The notes under the pieces: generated by a model | Database searches by the model: none | The model's input: the letters and a program-made list of their open reading frames with translations, nothing else | Told to the model about the DNA's origin: nothing | Shown: piece by piece, positions 10,517-19,884 of the stretch | Numbering within the stretch: position 1 is the first letter of the stretch | How the letters are laid out: each line of letters opens with the position of its first letter | From: Acinetobacter bereziniae LMG 1003 = CIP 70.12 | GTDB taxonomy: Bacteria; Pseudomonadota; Gammaproteobacteria; Pseudomonadales; Moraxellaceae | DNA: 64,000 bases | Assembly: GCF_000368925.1 (NCBI RefSeq) | Contig: NZ_KB849755.1 | Location: forward strand, 401,639-465,638 | Direction: 5' to 3' | Position numbers and translations under genes: made by a program

Positions 10517-11725
10517 TTATCTCTGAGTTGCGTCCACGTTTGAAGTTTGTTGGCGCTGATCTGAAACGATTTGAACTTCTTTTCCTTCTGATAGTCGATC
10601 AATCCCTTCTAAAACCACCTGCTCTTTTGCTGTTAAACCCTCTATCACTTCAATTTGACCGTTTGAAGTCATGCCCAGTTTTAGCATGCGAATTTCAGCT
10701 TTATGTTGTGGATTAACAATATAAACATAGGTTCCTTTGGCGCCATGTTGCACAGCATCATTTGGAATCGTGATGGCATTCTGAATCGTCTGTGTATTCA
10801 AGCGAACATTGACAAATTGATTTGGAAATAAAGTATCGTCTTGATTGTTAAACACTGCTTTTAGCTTTAATGTCCCGGTACTGACATCAATCTGATTATC
10901 CAGTGATTGTACACGTCCCATCGCTAACTTGTTTTGCTCACTTTTGTCCCATGCACTCACTTCAATTTGCTGTCCTTTTTTCAAAGTATCACGTAGCCCC
11001 ATCAAATAATTTTCGGCAACTGCAAATTGCACATAAATAGGATGGACTTGAGTAATTGTGACCAAGCCTGTTGTTTCATTGGCCTGAATTAAATTACCCG
11101 CATCTTTTTGTCTAAAGCCTACTCGCCCTGCAATCGGTGAATAAATTCGTGTAAACGAGAGCTGTAATTTAGCCGCATCAACTTGGGCTTTGTTCGATTG
11201 TATTTGCCCTTTAAGCTGATTCACCAATGCTTGTTGTTGCTCGACTTGCTGTTTGGCAATCGAGTCTTGCTTAAACAGTAATTGATAACGTTTTAACTCT
11301 GTTTCTGCATTTTGCAGTTGTGCTAAATTTTGCTGCTGGGTGCCCTGCGCCTGTGCCAATGCAACTTGAAACGCTGCAGGATCTAGTTGTGCAAGTAGCT
11401 CGCCTTTTTTAACCCATTGACCTTCTTTAAAATAAATTTGTTGTAGCACACCAGAAACTTGACTTTGAACATTGACTGTATGTGCAGGAATTACCGTTCC
11501 TATAGCTTTGATCTCAAGTTGTAAATTTTGCTGCTGTACGGATACTGTTCTTACAGGAACAGGTTTACTCCACTGACTGTATTCCTCTACAGGTTTAGAC
11601 GTCGATTTTTTCCAATAAAAACCTGCTAGCGCCGAGCCAATGAGAATGATTAATCCAATTAAATATTTAAACTTCTGCTGAAGTGAACTCTTTTTGGGGC
11701 TTATATTGACTAATGGATTACTCAT
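10517..11725 (-). CDS. RND periplasmic adaptor (membrane fusion protein, MdtA/MuxA-like)
   Basis: A 402-residue adaptor that bridges the RND permeases and the outer-membrane duct. One N-terminal membrane anchor (~20-42, YLIGLIILIGSALAGFYW) is followed by the first half of the lipoyl domain (VNVQSQVSGVLQQIYFKEGQ), a Gln/Ala-rich coiled-coil hairpin (~110-180), the second lipoyl half (IYSPIAGRVGFRQKDAGNLI) and the beta-barrel/membrane-proximal domain. It is the first gene of the operon adaptor-RND-RND-OMF. The upstream 138-250 bp is shared with the divergent sigma-factor gene. I see no adjacent two-component system or TetR regulator for the pump. Confidence 0.88.
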   Translation of the reverse strand: MSNPLVNISPKKSSLQQKFKYLIGLIILIGSALAGFYWKKSTSKPVEEYSQWSKPVPVRTVSVQQQNLQLEIKAIGTVIPAHTVNVQSQVSGVLQQIYFKEGQWVKKGELLAQLDPAAFQVALAQAQGTQQQNLAQLQNAETELKRYQLLFKQDSIAKQQVEQQQALVNQLKGQIQSNKAQVDAAKLQLSFTRIYSPIAGRVGFRQKDAGNLIQANETTGLVTITQVHPIYVQFAVAENYLMGLRDTLKKGQQIEVSAWDKSEQNKLAMGRVQSLDNQIDVSTGTLKLKAVFNNQDDTLFPNQFVNVRLNTQTIQNAITIPNDAVQHGAKGTYVYIVNPQHKAEIRMLKLGMTSNGQIEVIEGLTAKEQVVLEGIDRLSEGKEVQIVSDQRQQTSNVDATQR

Positions 11726-11896
11726 AAAAACTCTTATTCAGACAGTCGCAGAATTCGCGATATTTACAAAGATCAAACCAAATAAAGTGACAATTCACTA
11801 AAAATCAGTGCTCATTTCATCCATTCGCTTGATGAAACTTGATTTAAATCAGTTCAATACTACATGTTGCTTTTTGTAATGTTTATTATTACATTT

Positions 11897-11921
11897 AATA
11901 ATCATTATCACTATCATTATT
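11897..11921 (+). promoter_or_regulatory. Fur box upstream of the ECF sigma factor
   Basis: ATAATCATTATCACTATCAT matches the classic Fur consensus (GATAATGATAATCATTATC) as overlapping NATWAT hexamers. It lies 65-85 bp before the sigma-factor ATG at 11984, a position suited to repression by Fur-iron. Its presence also argues against translation starting upstream of it at 11864. Confidence 0.75.
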
Positions 11922-11983
11922 TTCAATACTTATATCTACCCAGCAAAACTTTGTTCTGTTCGCTGATTCAACAGGCAACTTCA

Positions 11984-12502
11984 ATGAATTTGAACTTAGA
12001 AAAACAGCAATGGTTCAACCATATTTATCAAGACTATCAAAGTAGTTTGGTTTTGTGGTTTAAGCATAAGCTGCATAATCACCACTCTTCAGAAGACTTG
12101 AGTCAAGAAGTTTTTTATCGTGCATTAAAAAGCAACTATCGTTTTGAAGAAATCAAAGAACCCAAAGCATGGCTATTGGGCATAGCCAAACATGTCATCA
12201 TTGATCATTGGCGACATCAGCAAATTGAACGAGGTTATTTAGAGACACTCCCCTCAATCCCTCAAGATGATTATCCTTCGACCGAACATCAAATCTGCAT
12301 GCGCGAAACTTTGAATCAGGTCCAACAAACCCTTGAAAACCTTCCCAATCGAGTTGCTCAGGTTTTTTTATTATCTCAGTTAGAAGGAATGACTTATCGC
12401 GCCATTGGTCAGCAACTCAATATTTCACAGGCCACAGTAAAAAGAGATATGAAGCAGGCATTCAGCGCTTGTTCTAAAACCTATAACAATACCTTGAACT
12501 AG
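11984..12502 (+). CDS. ECF sigma factor, FecI-like
   Basis: A 172-residue extracytoplasmic-function sigma factor, probably driving transcription of iron-uptake genes. Region 2 is seen in EDLSQEVFYRALKSNYRF and AWLLGIAKHVIIDHWRHQ; region 4 with its helix-turn-helix in LPNRVAQVFLLSQLEGMTYR and LNISQATVKRDMKQAF. The frame is open from 11864, but the extra 40 residues are low-complexity and encoded by the Fur box, so I take the ATG at 11984. A TonB siderophore receptor follows 205 bp downstream on the same strand. Unusually, no FecR anti-sigma gene lies beside it, and the receptor has no visible signalling domain. Confidence 0.82.
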   Translation: MNLNLEKQQWFNHIYQDYQSSLVLWFKHKLHNHHSSEDLSQEVFYRALKSNYRFEEIKEPKAWLLGIAKHVIIDHWRHQQIERGYLETLPSIPQDDYPSTEHQICMRETLNQVQQTLENLPNRVAQVFLLSQLEGMTYRAIGQQLNISQATVKRDMKQAFSACSKTYNNTLN

Positions 12503-12707
12503 ATATATCGTGATCAGATTAAAATTTTCTCGATTAGATAAAGGCTTTACAAGATTAACATCAAGCTACTGATTTATATAAAATAATAAGAATTTCTTTT
12601 TAATATTTTTATTTCCAAATTGTCTAAAAGTAAAAAAGTTAGAAAAATTTGAGCTTTTTTTTCACATTAAACGACTAATAGATAAATATAACTCGTATGA
12701 GAATCTT

Positions 12708-14924
12708 ATGAAGGAACATCAAGCTAAGCATGCTCTGACTGTGGCTATTCGAACTGTACTTTGGGGTGGATCTATTTTAGTCAATGGATCATTATTTGCG
12801 GCATCAGATAATACTGAGAACCTGCCACAAAACTCCGAACAACTTCCGACCATTACGGTCACTGCTACCAACAGTGATACATTAACAACCGAAGAAACAG
12901 GTCTTTATACGGCGAAAGCAACCACGGCATCCACTGGATTAGCCCTCAGCTTAAAAGAAACACCGCAACTGGTGAGCGTGATTACTCGCCAGCAAATGGA
13001 AGATCAAAATCTCACTCAGTTAACAGATGTGGTCACTCAAGCTGCGGGTTTAACCATAAATCAAGGCGGTAATATCGGCTCCGATAACACACCAATTTAT
13101 GCTCGTGGTCAAAGCGTAGACAATTACTTATTGGATGGTGTAAAACTCCTGAACTCTTATTCAAGTATCTTTCAAAGCCAAGATACTGCGCTTTTTGACC
13201 GTATCGAAATTGTACGTGGTGCTAATGGTTTAATGACAGGTGCCGGTTCAGCAAGTGCCAGTATCAACATGGTTAGGAAAAAACCATTACAGAATTTTAA
13301 AACTTCAGTGAGTGCAAGTGCTGGCTCATGGGACACATATCGTACCGATATTGATGTTTCATCACCATTAAACCAATCAGGAAGTATTCGTGGTCGTGCC
13401 GTATTGGCTTATCAAGATGGTGACTCTTATATCGATCGTTATGCTGAAGAACGTAAAGTTGCTTATGGTGTACTTGAAGCTGATTTGACTGATCGAACCA
13501 AAGCAAGTTTCGGTATCAGCCACCAACAAATTGATATTACAGGCATCGCACGTGGGGGCTTACCTTCATACTATAAAGATGGATCACTGATCAATTGGTC
13601 ACGTTCTGATTCAGCGGCAGCTGACTGGACCTATTCAGACCGTTCAACAACAGGTTATTTTGCAGATATTGAACATAAATTTAATGACAATTGGAAACTC
13701 AAGGGAACGATTTCTCGAACTGAAACCTCTTCTGATGAGGTAGTCGGCTATGCATATAGTTCAGGAATTGAAAAACAAACAGGTGCTGGCGCTTTAATTT
13801 ATGCCACACGTTGGGATTATGAACCTACACAGAATCTATTCAATTTAACCTTAAATGGTTCCTTTAATCTATTTAACCAAACTCATGACGTGGTCGTGGG
13901 TACAACCTATACAAAAAGTGACAATCAACGCCCAACATATTCCGGTTGGAATAATGGAATGTCTTGGGATGGTAATCTAGGTAATATTTTCACTTGGGAT
14001 GGGCATAATCCAACTCGTCCAGAAACAATGATTGATGGCTGGTACAGTGGTGATGACAGTAGTCGCTCTATATTCGGCGCTGTTCGATTAAAGCCTTCAG
14101 ACAAAGCTGCCATTATCTTGGGGACACGCGTTGAAGATTGGAAACGTGTAACCAAAAATCACGACAATGCCACAAACACTACCGAAACAACATCACGTAA
14201 AGAAACAGGTGAAGTGATTCCATATATTGGACTGACTTATGATTTGACTGAGCAGTGGACCACTTATGCCAGTTATACCAGTATCTTTTCTCCACAAGAC
14301 AGAAAAACAGTGAGTGGTGACTATTTAGATCCACTTGTTGGAAATAGCACTGAGCTTGGAATTAAAGGTGAGTTCTTCGACAATCAATTAAATATTGGTG
14401 CTGCCATTTATCAAACCAAAGAAGACAATAAAGCCATTGCTGTCGATGGAGTTTTTGCTCCAGATGGCTCGCAAGCTTATCGCGCTGAATCAGGTACAGA
14501 AAGTAGAGGTTTTGAACTAGAAGCAACTGGAAAACTGACAGAGTTATGGCAAGTTTCAGGAAGTTTCACTCGTAATCTATCAAAGGATAATAAAGACAAC
14601 GCCATAAATACCAATATCCCTAACAATACAGCAAAAATATTTACCACTTATACCCTGCCTTATTTCGATAAAGCACTGACAGTAGGTGGCAGTCTACGTT
14701 GGCAAAGCGATATTTATTCGGATGTGACCCGCCCTGTAAATACACGCTTTACTCAAGACAGTTATACACTCGTTGATTTGATGGCACGTTATAAAATCAA
14801 TGAAAATTTGTTGGTCAATCTCAATGTAAATAATCTATTCAATGAAAAATATCATTTAGCGACAACCAATAGTTATTATGGTGCACCCACAAACTTTAAT
14901 GTAGGTGTTCGCTACAGTTGGTAA
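12708..14924 (+). CDS. TonB-dependent siderophore receptor (FhuE/FpvA-type family)
   Basis: A 738-residue outer-membrane receptor for a ferric siderophore. The order is: signal peptide (~1-32, ending near NGSLFA), a TonB-box-like PTITVTAT, the plug (~65-190, with LKETPQLVSVITRQQMEDQN, DNYLLDGVK and FDRIEIVRGANGLMTGAG), then the beta barrel, ending in aromatic YSW as expected for barrel insertion. The plug wording resembles FhuE/FpvA-like hydroxamate or mixed-ligand receptors. Only about 30 residues separate the signal peptide from the TonB box, so the STN signalling domain used by FecA/FpvA is missing. Its partner is the ECF sigma gene upstream. Substrate is inferred only to family level. Confidence 0.87.
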   Translation: MKEHQAKHALTVAIRTVLWGGSILVNGSLFAASDNTENLPQNSEQLPTITVTATNSDTLTTEETGLYTAKATTASTGLALSLKETPQLVSVITRQQMEDQNLTQLTDVVTQAAGLTINQGGNIGSDNTPIYARGQSVDNYLLDGVKLLNSYSSIFQSQDTALFDRIEIVRGANGLMTGAGSASASINMVRKKPLQNFKTSVSASAGSWDTYRTDIDVSSPLNQSGSIRGRAVLAYQDGDSYIDRYAEERKVAYGVLEADLTDRTKASFGISHQQIDITGIARGGLPSYYKDGSLINWSRSDSAAADWTYSDRSTTGYFADIEHKFNDNWKLKGTISRTETSSDEVVGYAYSSGIEKQTGAGALIYATRWDYEPTQNLFNLTLNGSFNLFNQTHDVVVGTTYTKSDNQRPTYSGWNNGMSWDGNLGNIFTWDGHNPTRPETMIDGWYSGDDSSRSIFGAVRLKPSDKAAIILGTRVEDWKRVTKNHDNATNTTETTSRKETGEVIPYIGLTYDLTEQWTTYASYTSIFSPQDRKTVSGDYLDPLVGNSTELGIKGEFFDNQLNIGAAIYQTKEDNKAIAVDGVFAPDGSQAYRAESGTESRGFELEATGKLTELWQVSGSFTRNLSKDNKDNAINTNIPNNTAKIFTTYTLPYFDKALTVGGSLRWQSDIYSDVTRPVNTRFTQDSYTLVDLMARYKINENLLVNLNVNNLFNEKYHLATTNSYYGAPTNFNVGVRYSW

Positions 14925-15004
14925 TTCTGTTTTTAAATTTATGATTAAATCCGAGCTTAAATAAATTCAATCTAGTAATGTGTTTGAGCTTTAAAAATAA
15001 AACT

Positions 15005-15031
15005 ATAAAGTGGTCGTGATGACCACTTTAT
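15005..15031. terminator. Bidirectional hairpin between convergent genes
   Basis: ATAAAGTGGTC and GACCACTTTAT form a perfect 11-bp stem around a 5-nt loop, between the receptor gene (+) and the sterol-desaturase-family gene (-). The U tract is better on the minus strand (TTTTATTTTT a few nt on) than on the plus strand. Confidence 0.55.
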
Positions 15032-15122
15032 GCTTATAAAATAATAGTCCTTTTAGTCAGTACTAAATTTGACTACCAGAAATGCATGAGTTTAATTTGC
15101 TCTAAACTAGGCATCTGTCTGA

Positions 15123-15962
15123 CTACTTTTGAAATGGCCATTTTAATTGCGCCAAATATTCATTTGGAATTGGGCTACGTACACCGACTTGATCTGGTTT
15201 AATATTTTGCTTTTCATAATAGAAGCTTCCAAAAATAATATCCCAGAAAATAAACACCTCACCAAAATTTTTCCGACCATGCCCGTGTTTATGATGAATG
15301 CGATGTACTTCAGCAACAGCAAAAATATATTTTAAAGCGCCGACTCGATAGTCCACATTGGCATGTTGAAAAAATAAGTGTACTGCCATGTACATCATCC
15401 AACAACCAATCAATATACTTGGAGCTCCTAAGATTGCAAGAATCATAAGGCTTGGTCCTGCAAGTATTAAGGCACTCAATGGATGCCTTTTTTCAGCATT
15501 CAACCAGTATAGCCGACTAGAATGATGGTGAATTGCATGTAATTTCCATAGAAACTTATAACGATGACTGAAACGATGCATCAACCACAATCCAAAGTCG
15601 ATCACCAAGGCGACAAGCATAAGTTGCCAAAACCATGACCATTGATCCGGCCAGAGACGTGGGAAAAATCTAAATATGTCCAATATTTCAATTATTTTAG
15701 ATACAGAAACAATCAAAACTAAATTAAAAATAGCATGTAAAATATCGGTCAATCCATCTTGATGTGACTCTAACCAATTCGGCTGATAGGGCGAATGATA
15801 TTCAGCCAAAGCAATCATCAAACCACTCAGCACAATAAATAAGATCGAACTTGGCCAATATGTCATCTGCCCCGATAGAATCACGAACATGACCCAGACA
15901 GTCAAAGCCATCCAAACTGGGTAAAATAAATATCTGAATGACATCTTTAACAATGTATTCAA
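15123..15962 (-). CDS. Sterol desaturase / fatty-acid hydroxylase family protein
   Basis: A 279-residue integral-membrane di-iron oxygenase family member. Several hydrophobic helices surround the family's histidine clusters: HRFSH, then HAIHHHS, and HRIHHKHG near the C-terminus, which supply the eight-histidine iron site. Reactions in the family are hydroxylation or desaturation of sterols, carotenoids or fatty acyl chains; the bacterial substrate here cannot be told. The start is a TTG at 15962 with a good AGGAG 8 nt upstream. It sits between iron-uptake genes, and being iron-dependent it may share regulation with them, but this is only inference from position. Confidence 0.8.
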   Translation of the reverse strand: MNTLLKMSFRYLFYPVWMALTVWVMFVILSGQMTYWPSSILFIVLSGLMIALAEYHSPYQPNWLESHQDGLTDILHAIFNLVLIVSVSKIIEILDIFRFFPRLWPDQWSWFWQLMLVALVIDFGLWLMHRFSHRYKFLWKLHAIHHHSSRLYWLNAEKRHPLSALILAGPSLMILAILGAPSILIGCWMMYMAVHLFFQHANVDYRVGALKYIFAVAEVHRIHHKHGHGRKNFGEVFIFWDIIFGSFYYEKQNIKPDQVGVRSPIPNEYLAQLKWPFQK

Positions 15963-16044
15963 TTCATCACTCCTTTTCCGTTTAAAATGTCATTTCAGTA
16001 TGCGGATTAGAAAGTGAAAAGAATTGAATGAAACAGCTAGATTA

Positions 16045-16878
16045 CTATTCAAGTATAGGATCAGATGGTTGCCACATCGGAATCTGTTCGATCGATGGAA
16101 TGAATTTTAACAGTGAAGGTTGAATACCAAACATCTGTTTGCACGTTCTACTGAAATGAGCTTGATCAGAAAAGTGGGATTGATATGCCACATTTGTCAG
16201 GGTAGTTTGCTGACCAGCTGATTGAATCGTTTGAAGTAGTCGTAACCATTTACGATAACTTCTATAAGAAATACCAAAGCTTTCACTAAACCAGTGACTA
16301 AAACGACTTTCTGAGAGATTAAATTGTTCTGCGATTTGTTTAAGGGTTAAGTCTTGCTGTTTACTCGAACTAAGAAAATTTGAAAGATGCTGTTCTCGTA
16401 TCGTGGGTTGTTTAAAATGATTAATTCCACAGTAATTTAACAGCATTTGAAAAGCTTTGTCGTGATGACGCTGCTGGATAAAATATTTACGAAGTACAAT
16501 CACCAAATCTTCAGGTAATACGGTCATTGTGGAAATGGGTTGTAGGTATTGATGGATGATCTCGGCAAGAAAATGTGTTTGATCAATATAAATTGAACAA
16601 TATGTTCCTGACTTTAAATGATGCAATGTATTTGCTGTAATATATACGCCACTGCTAAATATGCATTGTTCCTCACCACTGACCTGAATACATTCTCCTG
16701 CATTTTTTGCAAAACTTAATTGGTGTGCGTGGTGTCGATGTAAATCGTTGTCGCCAACATTACCTTCAAAATATCCAATGCCATAGCCAATTGAGATTTT
16801 CCCCAGCCAGTATTTAGAAGATACGTCGCTTTTATTCATAAAAGTCATCACCTCATCAAATTGACCATTTAAATTCAT
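16045..16878 (-). CDS. AraC-family transcriptional regulator
   Basis: A 277-residue regulator. The C-terminal ~100 residues form the double helix-turn-helix of the AraC/XylS family: LTLKQIAEQFNLSESRFSHW and LTNVAYQSHFSDQAHFSRTC, followed by KQMFGIQPS. The N-terminal part has a cupin-like ligand-sensing region with HRHHAHQLSF. It lies 120 bp downstream of a TonB receptor gene on the same strand; in many gammaproteobacteria such AraC proteins sense a siderophore and activate its receptor. Whether this one does so is inference. The start is uncertain: the ATG at 16839 (MNKSDV) lies after a GAGG ribosome site and is an alternative. Confidence 0.82.
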   Translation of the reverse strand: MNLNGQFDEVMTFMNKSDVSSKYWLGKISIGYGIGYFEGNVGDNDLHRHHAHQLSFAKNAGECIQVSGEEQCIFSSGVYITANTLHHLKSGTYCSIYIDQTHFLAEIIHQYLQPISTMTVLPEDLVIVLRKYFIQQRHHDKAFQMLLNYCGINHFKQPTIREQHLSNFLSSSKQQDLTLKQIAEQFNLSESRFSHWFSESFGISYRSYRKWLRLLQTIQSAGQQTTLTNVAYQSHFSDQAHFSRTCKQMFGIQPSLLKFIPSIEQIPMWQPSDPILE

Positions 16879-16921
16879 ACAGCAGCATTTTGACTACTTA
16901 TTCGTCCCTTTTAAATACCTA

Positions 16922-16948
16922 TTTAAAAACCACCCGAAGGTGGTTTTA
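16922..16948 (-). terminator. Rho-independent terminator of the second TonB receptor
   Basis: AAAACCACC and GGTGGTTTT form a perfect 9-bp stem with a 4-nt loop. On the minus strand the stem runs into GGTTTTTAAAT. It separates the receptor from the AraC gene. Confidence 0.8.
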
Positions 16949-16999
16949 TTAATTCATTTCTAAAAAGATTGTATTAAACTTAAAAATTCGATGTGTCGA

Positions 17000-19057
17000 C
17001 TAGAATTTATAGGTTGCACCCACAAATACTTTTTGGCGCTCAACCAAATAAGTATCTGAACCATTCGATAGTTTCTTGTCTAATAAGTTAGTTAAACCGC
17101 CACGAAGCGTTAATTTATCATTTACTCTATAATTACTGGTTAAATTTACAATGGTGTGTGGTTTTTGCATTGTCGGCGTCGCTGTCTTATCACTTAAATA
17201 TTGCTTACCTAAATATTGTGCAGACAATTCAACATTCAGTGGATCTGATGCTTGCCAATTCAATGCTGAGTTTATTGTTAATTTTGATGTATTAATTAGA
17301 TTTGCACCTGTGTCTTCATTTTTTGCTTTTAAGAAATAGGTGGCATTATTATTCCATTTTAAATTATCAAGGACTGGGAAATTTGCCACCATCTCGATAC
17401 CACGTGTTACTGCACTTTGTATATTTTCATTACGCGTAAACCAATTTCCATAAAAAAAACCGAGTGGAGAATAAGCGATTTTATTTTTAAAATCTGTATG
17501 GAAGAATGTCAACCCTAAGTCTGTTCCAAAGCCAGTATAGTTCACACCAATCTCATAGTTTGTACTTTCTTCAGGCTTTAAGTTTGGATTACCTGTCATA
17601 TAACAGCCCCCACGTTCATAAGTGTGAGATACGCCCTTTTCGTCATACCAATCTTGACCTTTCAATCCATTACAACCATTCCCACCTGATTGAGTAGCAC
17701 CACCTGGAGAAGACTCTTTTACCGTGGGTGCACGGAAACCTTTTGCAACGCCACCTTTAATAACAAGGTCATCAGTTGGACTATAAACTAAATATCCACG
17801 CGGACTATGATGAGTTCCATATTTATCATCATGATCTAAACGGTTACCGACAGTGAAAGTCAAATTTTCTAGCAGTGAAATATTATCTTCAAAGAATAAT
17901 GCCCAGTTCTTATTTTCCACTTTTGGATCACTATAACCTTTTCCATCCCAACTTCCACCTGGTAATGTTCCTATGGTATCTGAATTGGTCAATTCTTGTC
18001 GTTTCCATTGCCCCCCAACAGTCAAGGCTTGCTTAAACACCACTTCAAATGGCATGGTTAAACTACCTTCAACGATCATTTCATTTGATTTAGTCGTAAG
18101 TTCACCTACACTCGAATCATAATCATTGTAATAGGCACTTAATTTAGATTGACCAATCGCCCAGTCACCCTGATGCGAAATGCTGAATGTATTGTGTTCT
18201 AATTCTGCAGCACCCCAACTTGTGGCTTGTTCAGCTCCCGTAGTTTGATTAATTTGCGAACCTTTCTCATTCTTTTGAATGCTATGCCCTGCTTCAAAAC
18301 TAAATGACTGTTTGTCTGTTGGCTGGTAGTGTAACATTGCATTATAGTTTTGATCTTTAGAACCTGTTGTACCATCACCCGCTTTATATTTTTTATCTGC
18401 TTCTCTTTCAGTCATTCCTGCGGTTAGTCGTAACCCCAGTGTATCCGTCAATGGACCAGCAGCCATCACGCCTGTTTGTAAAGTCGTACCTAAATCTGAA
18501 GACGTTGTAGGTTGAGTATAATTTAGTGTGACATTGCCACCCCAAACACTTGGGATTTTTTTGGTGATGATATTAATGACACCACCCATTGCATCTGATC
18601 CATACAATGAAGACATTGGTCCTCGTACAACTTCAATTCTTTCAATCATATCTGGAGTTATCCAGTTTAAATCCTGACGTCCTAAATCTGGACGATAACT
18701 GACATCACGGGAAGAACCGATACGTTTACCATCCACGAGAATCAGTGTGTAATTGTCAGGTAAACCGCGTAGTTTAATTTTAGAGCCTTCTTTGCTAGGA
18801 CTAATTCCACCAGTAACCCCAGGTACTTTACTTAATAACTCGCCAAGACTACCCACCGGTTGTTTTTCTATATCTTCACTGGTAATCACACTAATACTGG
18901 CTGGTGCTTCTTTAACATCGACCGCCTGACTACTTGCTGTAACGACGATCGTTTTAAGCTTGGAAGAGTCTTCTGAAGTCTCGTTTGCATATGTTGAAAT
19001 TGACATTGCTGAGAGTATGGAGAGAGATAGTGCTTGAAGTGTTAATTGTTTATTCAT
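17000..19057 (-). CDS. TonB-dependent siderophore receptor (FepA/IroN-like)
   Basis: An outer-membrane receptor of 685 residues from the ATG at 19057; a TTG at 19069 would add MRIN. A signal peptide ends at TYA, then comes a TonB box (LKTIVVTAS), the plug domain (APASISVITSEDIEKQPVGS, YTLILVDGKRIGS, IERIEVVRGPMSSLYGSDAM, GGVINIITKK), and a 22-strand-type barrel ending in YKF. A long loop contains a Cys pair region (GGNGCNGLKG ... ERGGCYMTG) and the NPNLKPEESTNYEIGV signature common to FepA/IroN-like catecholate receptors. A Fur-box-like site lies about 85-100 bp upstream. Catecholate specificity is inferred from the resemblance. Confidence 0.86.
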   Translation of the reverse strand: MNKQLTLQALSLSILSAMSISTYANETSEDSSKLKTIVVTASSQAVDVKEAPASISVITSEDIEKQPVGSLGELLSKVPGVTGGISPSKEGSKIKLRGLPDNYTLILVDGKRIGSSRDVSYRPDLGRQDLNWITPDMIERIEVVRGPMSSLYGSDAMGGVINIITKKIPSVWGGNVTLNYTQPTTSSDLGTTLQTGVMAAGPLTDTLGLRLTAGMTEREADKKYKAGDGTTGSKDQNYNAMLHYQPTDKQSFSFEAGHSIQKNEKGSQINQTTGAEQATSWGAAELEHNTFSISHQGDWAIGQSKLSAYYNDYDSSVGELTTKSNEMIVEGSLTMPFEVVFKQALTVGGQWKRQELTNSDTIGTLPGGSWDGKGYSDPKVENKNWALFFEDNISLLENLTFTVGNRLDHDDKYGTHHSPRGYLVYSPTDDLVIKGGVAKGFRAPTVKESSPGGATQSGGNGCNGLKGQDWYDEKGVSHTYERGGCYMTGNPNLKPEESTNYEIGVNYTGFGTDLGLTFFHTDFKNKIAYSPLGFFYGNWFTRNENIQSAVTRGIEMVANFPVLDNLKWNNNATYFLKAKNEDTGANLINTSKLTINSALNWQASDPLNVELSAQYLGKQYLSDKTATPTMQKPHTIVNLTSNYRVNDKLTLRGGLTNLLDKKLSNGSDTYLVERQKVFVGATYKF

Positions 19058-19138
19058 GTTAATACGCAACTCAAATTACGGAGGGATTGTGTAAGAATTG
19101 TTGCACATTGTATTTTACCAAATATTCAAATGCAATTA

Positions 19139-19159
19139 ATAATGCAAATAATTATCATT
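19139..19159 (-). promoter_or_regulatory. Fur box upstream of the FepA-like receptor
   Basis: ATAATGCAAATAATTATCAT has the NATWAT-array pattern of a Fur site, and sits upstream of the leftward receptor gene starting at 19057. The match is weaker than the site at 11897. Confidence 0.6.
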
Positions 19160-19245
19160 TAAATTATTGTATTTTATTTACTATAAAAATTATTCCATAT
19201 CGTTTGTACTTTCCTAAATTTAGCGAAGATGTTAAGGCGTTTATA

Positions 19246-19633
19246 TTTTTAAGGGATTTATACGGTAGTGAACTCAGACTTTTCGGCAATTCAAAACGTT
19301 AGCAATTTCTAAGCTACCTATGCGGTAGTGAACATGCTTTTTTGATGCCCCAAGCAGCATATGTATTTCTAAGCTACCTATGCGGTAGTGAACGCAATTC
19401 CCTCGTTGGAACCGTGGGGGTGGACTTTCTAAGCTACCTATGCGGTAGTGAACCTAAAGTAGAAATTACAACTGTTAAAGATTGTTTTCTAAGCTACCTA
19501 TGCGGTAGTGAACATTTTGCATTTATAGATGATACGGACATAGATTTTCTAAGCTACCTATGCGGTAGTGAACTTCACCAAATCGCCTCTCGAAGCACCA
19601 TTTCTTTTCTAAGCTACCTATACGGTAGTGAAC
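19246..19633 (-). CRISPR. Type I-F CRISPR array, 7 repeats and 6 spacers
   Basis: The 28-bp repeats recur exactly every 60 bp at 19306, 19366, 19426, 19486, 19546 and 19606. Each plus-strand copy begins TTTCTAAGCTACC and ends GCGGTAGTGAAC, so the minus strand reads GTTCACTACCGC...TTAGAAA, the type I-F (Csy) repeat. All spacers are 32 bp. The copy at 19246-19273 is degenerate (TTTTTAAGGGATTT at its start), as expected for the leader-distal end; the copy at 19606 has one variant base (TACGG for TGCGG). The array would therefore be transcribed leftward, with the leader to the right of 19633. No cas gene is found anywhere in the window. No spacer matches another part of the window by eye. Confidence 0.95.
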
Positions 19634-19884
19634 TATAATTTTAAAACAAAAAATAAAATAATAACAGTAAGTTAAACCTTAAAATCATCAAATGACCCAA
19701 GTTTCTACTTACAATTATAACTTATTGATTTTATTAAGTTGTTAAAGAGCTAAAAAATATTGGGGTAAAATTTTAGAATTACCTTCTGTTTCACTAAAAT
19801 CTATACAATCCAAATTTTCCTACTTTTGCTTCATTTGCAAAAAATTTATAAAATATTGCCAAGCAATTTATAAACTCATCATAT
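19634..19884 (-). other. AT-rich candidate CRISPR leader
   Basis: This 251-bp stretch lies on the leader side of the first array, between it and the Fic gene. It is very AT-rich directly next to the last repeat (TATAATTTTAAAACAAAAAA), as I-F leaders usually are, and holds no open frame of note. It would also contain the 3' end signals of the Fic gene, which is read toward the array. Confidence 0.5.

Noticed and set aside
11864..11983. Forty extra N-terminal codons of the ECF sigma factor
   Set aside because: This stretch contains the Fur box and codes for a low-complexity peptide; family members start near the ATG at 11984.
19342..19638. Open frame of 98 codons with repeated FLSYLCGSE
   Set aside because: It is the translation of the CRISPR repeats; the periodic peptide is produced by the 60-bp repeat-spacer unit (a multiple of three).
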